Shown in pieces: positions 5,615 through 6,019 of a DNA stretch of 6,019 bases; within the stretch, counting starts at the first letter, position 1; every line of letters begins with the position of its first letter. Origin of the DNA: JBBDXA01 sp040902585. Lineage in GTDB: Bacteria > Planctomycetota > Phycisphaerae > Phycisphaerales > Phycisphaeraceae. The stretch covers positions 1-6,019 of the forward strand of contig JBBDXA010000082.1 in assembly GCA_040902585.1 (NCBI GenBank), read 5' to 3'. Made by a program: the position numbers and the translations under genes. The notes beneath the pieces were generated by a model that was not told the DNA's origin, did not search any database, and was given only the letters and a program-made list of their open reading frames with translations.

Positions 5615-5642
5615 AAAGCACCACGCTTCGAGATGGTGCTTT
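5615..5642 (+). other. Second hairpin, same arms as 5539-5563
   Basis: AAAGCACCA (5615-5623) and TGGTGCTTT (5634-5642) form a perfect 9-bp stem around a ten-base loop containing TTCG. Its central seven pairs are the same AGCACCA/TGGTGCT as the hairpin 76 bases earlier. The stem ends in TTT, which is too short for a typical terminator tract. Confidence 0.55.
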
Positions 5643-5725
5643 CAAGTCCGCGGCGGAGGGGACGGACGCCGCACCGGCCGAACTTCACCGAGCCGAGTAC
5701 GGCCCGGCTCGCTTCATTGATACGC

Positions 5726-5754
5726 TTCCGGACGGGGCCTTCAAAGGGTACAAT
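5726..5754 (+). promoter_or_regulatory. Possible promoter for the Hsp70-family gene
   Basis: TACAAT (5749-5754) matches five of six -10 bases. A weak TTCCGG (5726-5731) sits 17 bases upstream at the -35 position. Initiation near 5761 would give a leader of about 80 bases. There is no CIRCE palindrome and no sigma-32-like pair, so nothing here indicates heat-shock control. Confidence 0.35.
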
Positions 5755-5828
5755 CGGCTTCGACATTCCAAGTGCTGCCTTCGGGGGTGCATGTGGTACA
5801 CGGGCATGAGGCGGCAACCACTCGCGGT

Positions 5829-5833
5829 GAGGG
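5829..5833 (+). promoter_or_regulatory. Ribosome binding site of the Hsp70-family gene
   Basis: GAGGG lies seven bases before the ATG at 5841. This is the only clear Shine-Dalgarno in the window and it supports the chosen start. Confidence 0.6.
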
Positions 5834-5840
5834 CAAAACC

Positions 5841-6019
5841 ATGAGCTACATCGGCATCGACCTGGGCACGACGTTCTCGACCGTTGCTTATCTCGATCGC
5901 GAGGGGCAGCCGGTTACGATTCCGAATGCCGTGGGCGAGCTCACGACGCCTTGGGTGGTGTGGTATGAATCGGAAGACTCGGTGGTGGTCGGGCGCGATG
6001 CCAGGCGTGCGGGGATGGT
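5841..6019 (+). CDS. Hsp70/DnaK-family protein, N-terminus only
   Basis: The first 59 codons of an Hsp70-type ATPase are present; the gene runs off the window. The phosphate-1 loop IGIDLGTTFSTVAYL (4-18) is the family signature of the actin-like nucleotide-binding domain. It is followed by PVTIPNAVGELTTPWVVWYE (24-43) and VVVGRDARRAGM (47-58), which align with the start of DnaK. Residue 38 is Trp in TTPWVV, where DnaK and most relatives have Ser (TTPSVV). With FST in place of the usual NSC in the loop, this suggests a divergent Hsp70 paralogue and not the housekeeping DnaK. The C-terminal substrate domain cannot be judged. No grpE or dnaJ is visible upstream. The start is fixed by the GAGGG site and by the family N-terminus. 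Confidence 0.92.
   Translation, partial: MSYIGIDLGTTFSTVAYLDREGQPVTIPNAVGELTTPWVVWYESEDSVVVGRDARRAGM

Larger units (their letters stand above)
5493..5840. other. 348-base gene-free region with three hairpins and a possible promoter
   Basis: No open frame here has coding character; those present are overlapping frames of low-complexity Arg/Ala/Pro composition on both strands. I see no tRNA features. It holds two hairpins with identical stem arms (5539-5563 and 5615-5642), a third perfect 7-bp hairpin (5689-5711, CGAGCCG/CGGCTCG) and a -10-like TACAAT at 5749-5754 facing the Hsp70 gene. It may contain a structured leader, a small RNA or another dispersed repeat. Confidence 0.5.

Noticed and set aside
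5522..5817. Open frames of about 95-130 codons on both strands in the fdhD-Hsp70 spacer
   Set aside because: They overlap each other, read through the hairpins, lack ribosome sites and family motifs, and have low-complexity composition.

Overview
This GC-rich, gene-dense window carries seven protein-coding genes. It looks like chromosome from an environmental Gram-negative bacterium. Planctomycetota, perhaps a Phycisphaerae-like lineage, is my best guess. The reasons are the high GC, the rarity of Shine-Dalgarno sequences, the style of the Hsp70 N-terminus and the repeat-rich intergenic regions. This placement is an inference from feel, not a search.

Layout. Bases 1-29 hold half of a small palindromic repeat. 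A possible promoter (80-106) precedes an HlyD/RND-type membrane-fusion adaptor (183-1994). A short secreted or lipoprotein-like protein of unknown function (2055-2681) follows on the same strand. Next come an FMN nitroreductase-family protein (2726-3346), an inverted pair of palindromic REP-like repeats (3365-3480) and a Fur-family metalloregulator (3517-3888). A class I SAM-dependent methyltransferase on the minus strand (3899-4516) converges on the Fur gene with a 10-base gap. The 154-base region 4517-4670 separates it from the divergent fdhD gene (4671-5492). That region is built almost entirely of an 8-base tandem repeat, a hairpin and a perfect 7-base tandem repeat. A 348-base gene-free stretch (5493-5840) follows, with three hairpins, two of them sharing the same stem arms. 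The window ends in the first 59 codons of an Hsp70/DnaK-family protein (from 5841).

How the genes work together. They do not form one recognisable pathway. The adaptor and the secreted protein may be co-transcribed. FdhD implies a molybdenum/tungsten bis-PGD formate dehydrogenase elsewhere in the genome. The Fur-family protein, nitroreductase and Hsp70 are all compatible with metal or redox stress, but nothing here links them directly. I see no defence system, CRISPR array, transposase, RNA gene or phage gene. The most interesting material is intergenic: the REP-like pair with its third partial copy, the double tandem-repeat spacer next to fdhD, and the paired hairpins before the Hsp70 gene.
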